A DNA stretch of 5,019 nt, from NCBI GenBank assembly GCA_018263655.1, contig JAANWY010000105.1:1-5019 (forward strand), given 5' to 3'. The stretch comes from Anaerolineales bacterium. Lineage in GTDB: Bacteria > Chloroflexota > Anaerolineae > Epilineales > JAANWY01. The position numbers and the translations under genes were made by a program. Position 1 is the first letter of the stretch. Each line of letters begins with the position of its first letter. Below the pieces are notes generated by a model. The model made no database searches, was not told where the DNA came from, and worked only from the letters and a program-made list of their open reading frames with translations. Positions 4,964 through 5,019 of the stretch are shown here, one piece after another.

Positions 4964-5019
4964 ATGATCGGCGCCCGCCCCGCAAAAAGCGCTCCACTCT
5001 GGGCTACGAACAGATCGGA
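4964..5019 (+). CDS. Possible start of a rightward gene (partial, frame uncertain)
   Basis: A frame is open from ATG at 4964 to the window end, with GAGG (4951-4954) 9 bases upstream as a Shine-Dalgarno. An in-frame ATG at 4949 is an alternative. The short peptide begins MIGARPAKSAPLW and is not recognisable. A second frame, through 4942, reads RNDRRPPRKKRS then TLGYEQIG, which looks more protein-like but has no start codon downstream of the promoter. The extended -10 at 4927-4935 supports a gene here; which frame is used cannot be settled from 56 bases. Confidence 0.2.
   Translation, partial: MIGARPAKSAPLWATNRS

Noticed and set aside
1..5019. CRISPR array, tRNA, rRNA, insertion sequence or phage genes
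   Set aside because: No regularly spaced repeats, cloverleaf, rRNA-like tracts, transposase motifs or terminal inverted repeats could be found by eye.

Overview
The window is about 5 kb of moderately GC-rich chromosomal DNA with two opposed, compact operons. It looks like free-living bacterial housekeeping sequence: there are no insertion sequences, phage genes, CRISPR arrays, rRNA or tRNA. The combination of a yggS-proC-yggT cluster, a SEC-C protein and an extended -10 box suggests a deep-branching, non-proteobacterial lineage. Chloroflexota is my best guess, but it is only an inference from gene style and promoter shape.

Left half, plus strand (about 1-2022): the first 35 bases may hold the tail of an upstream gene. 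They are followed by yggS (PLP-binding homeostasis protein), proC (pyrroline-5-carboxylate reductase, reading from a TTG start behind a very strong Shine-Dalgarno) and yggT (small two-helix membrane protein). proC and yggT overlap by four bases (ATGA). The 78-base gap between yggS and proC carries short direct repeats and a hairpin. This is the widespread yggS/proC/yggT neighbourhood linking PLP balance, proline synthesis and membrane or division functions. The sepF and divIVA genes that often accompany it are absent here.

Right half, minus strand (2030-4754): a two-gene operon read from right to left. First comes a 486-residue protein with an N-terminal SEC-C zinc motif, a Pro/Glu-rich linker and an otherwise unrecognised helical body. 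An 8-base overlap joins it to a class V aminotransferase-fold protein of the 'cysteine desulfurase-like' group. That enzyme keeps the PLP lysine and the substrate-binding arginine, but has Tyr where SufS-type desulfurases have the catalytic Cys. The two operons converge with only 7 bases between their stop codons and no visible terminator.

Right edge (4755-5019): a 265-base divergent intergenic region. It holds a weak promoter candidate for the SEC-C operon, a perfect GC-rich hairpin, short direct repeats, and a rightward extended -10 promoter with a 16-bp near-palindrome in the -35 position. The rightward gene has barely begun at the window end and cannot be identified.

The most interesting items are the uncharacterised SEC-C/aminotransferase-like gene pair, the lost catalytic cysteine, and a strong excess of the palindrome GCCGGC across the whole window. 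I see no clear novel defence or mobile system.
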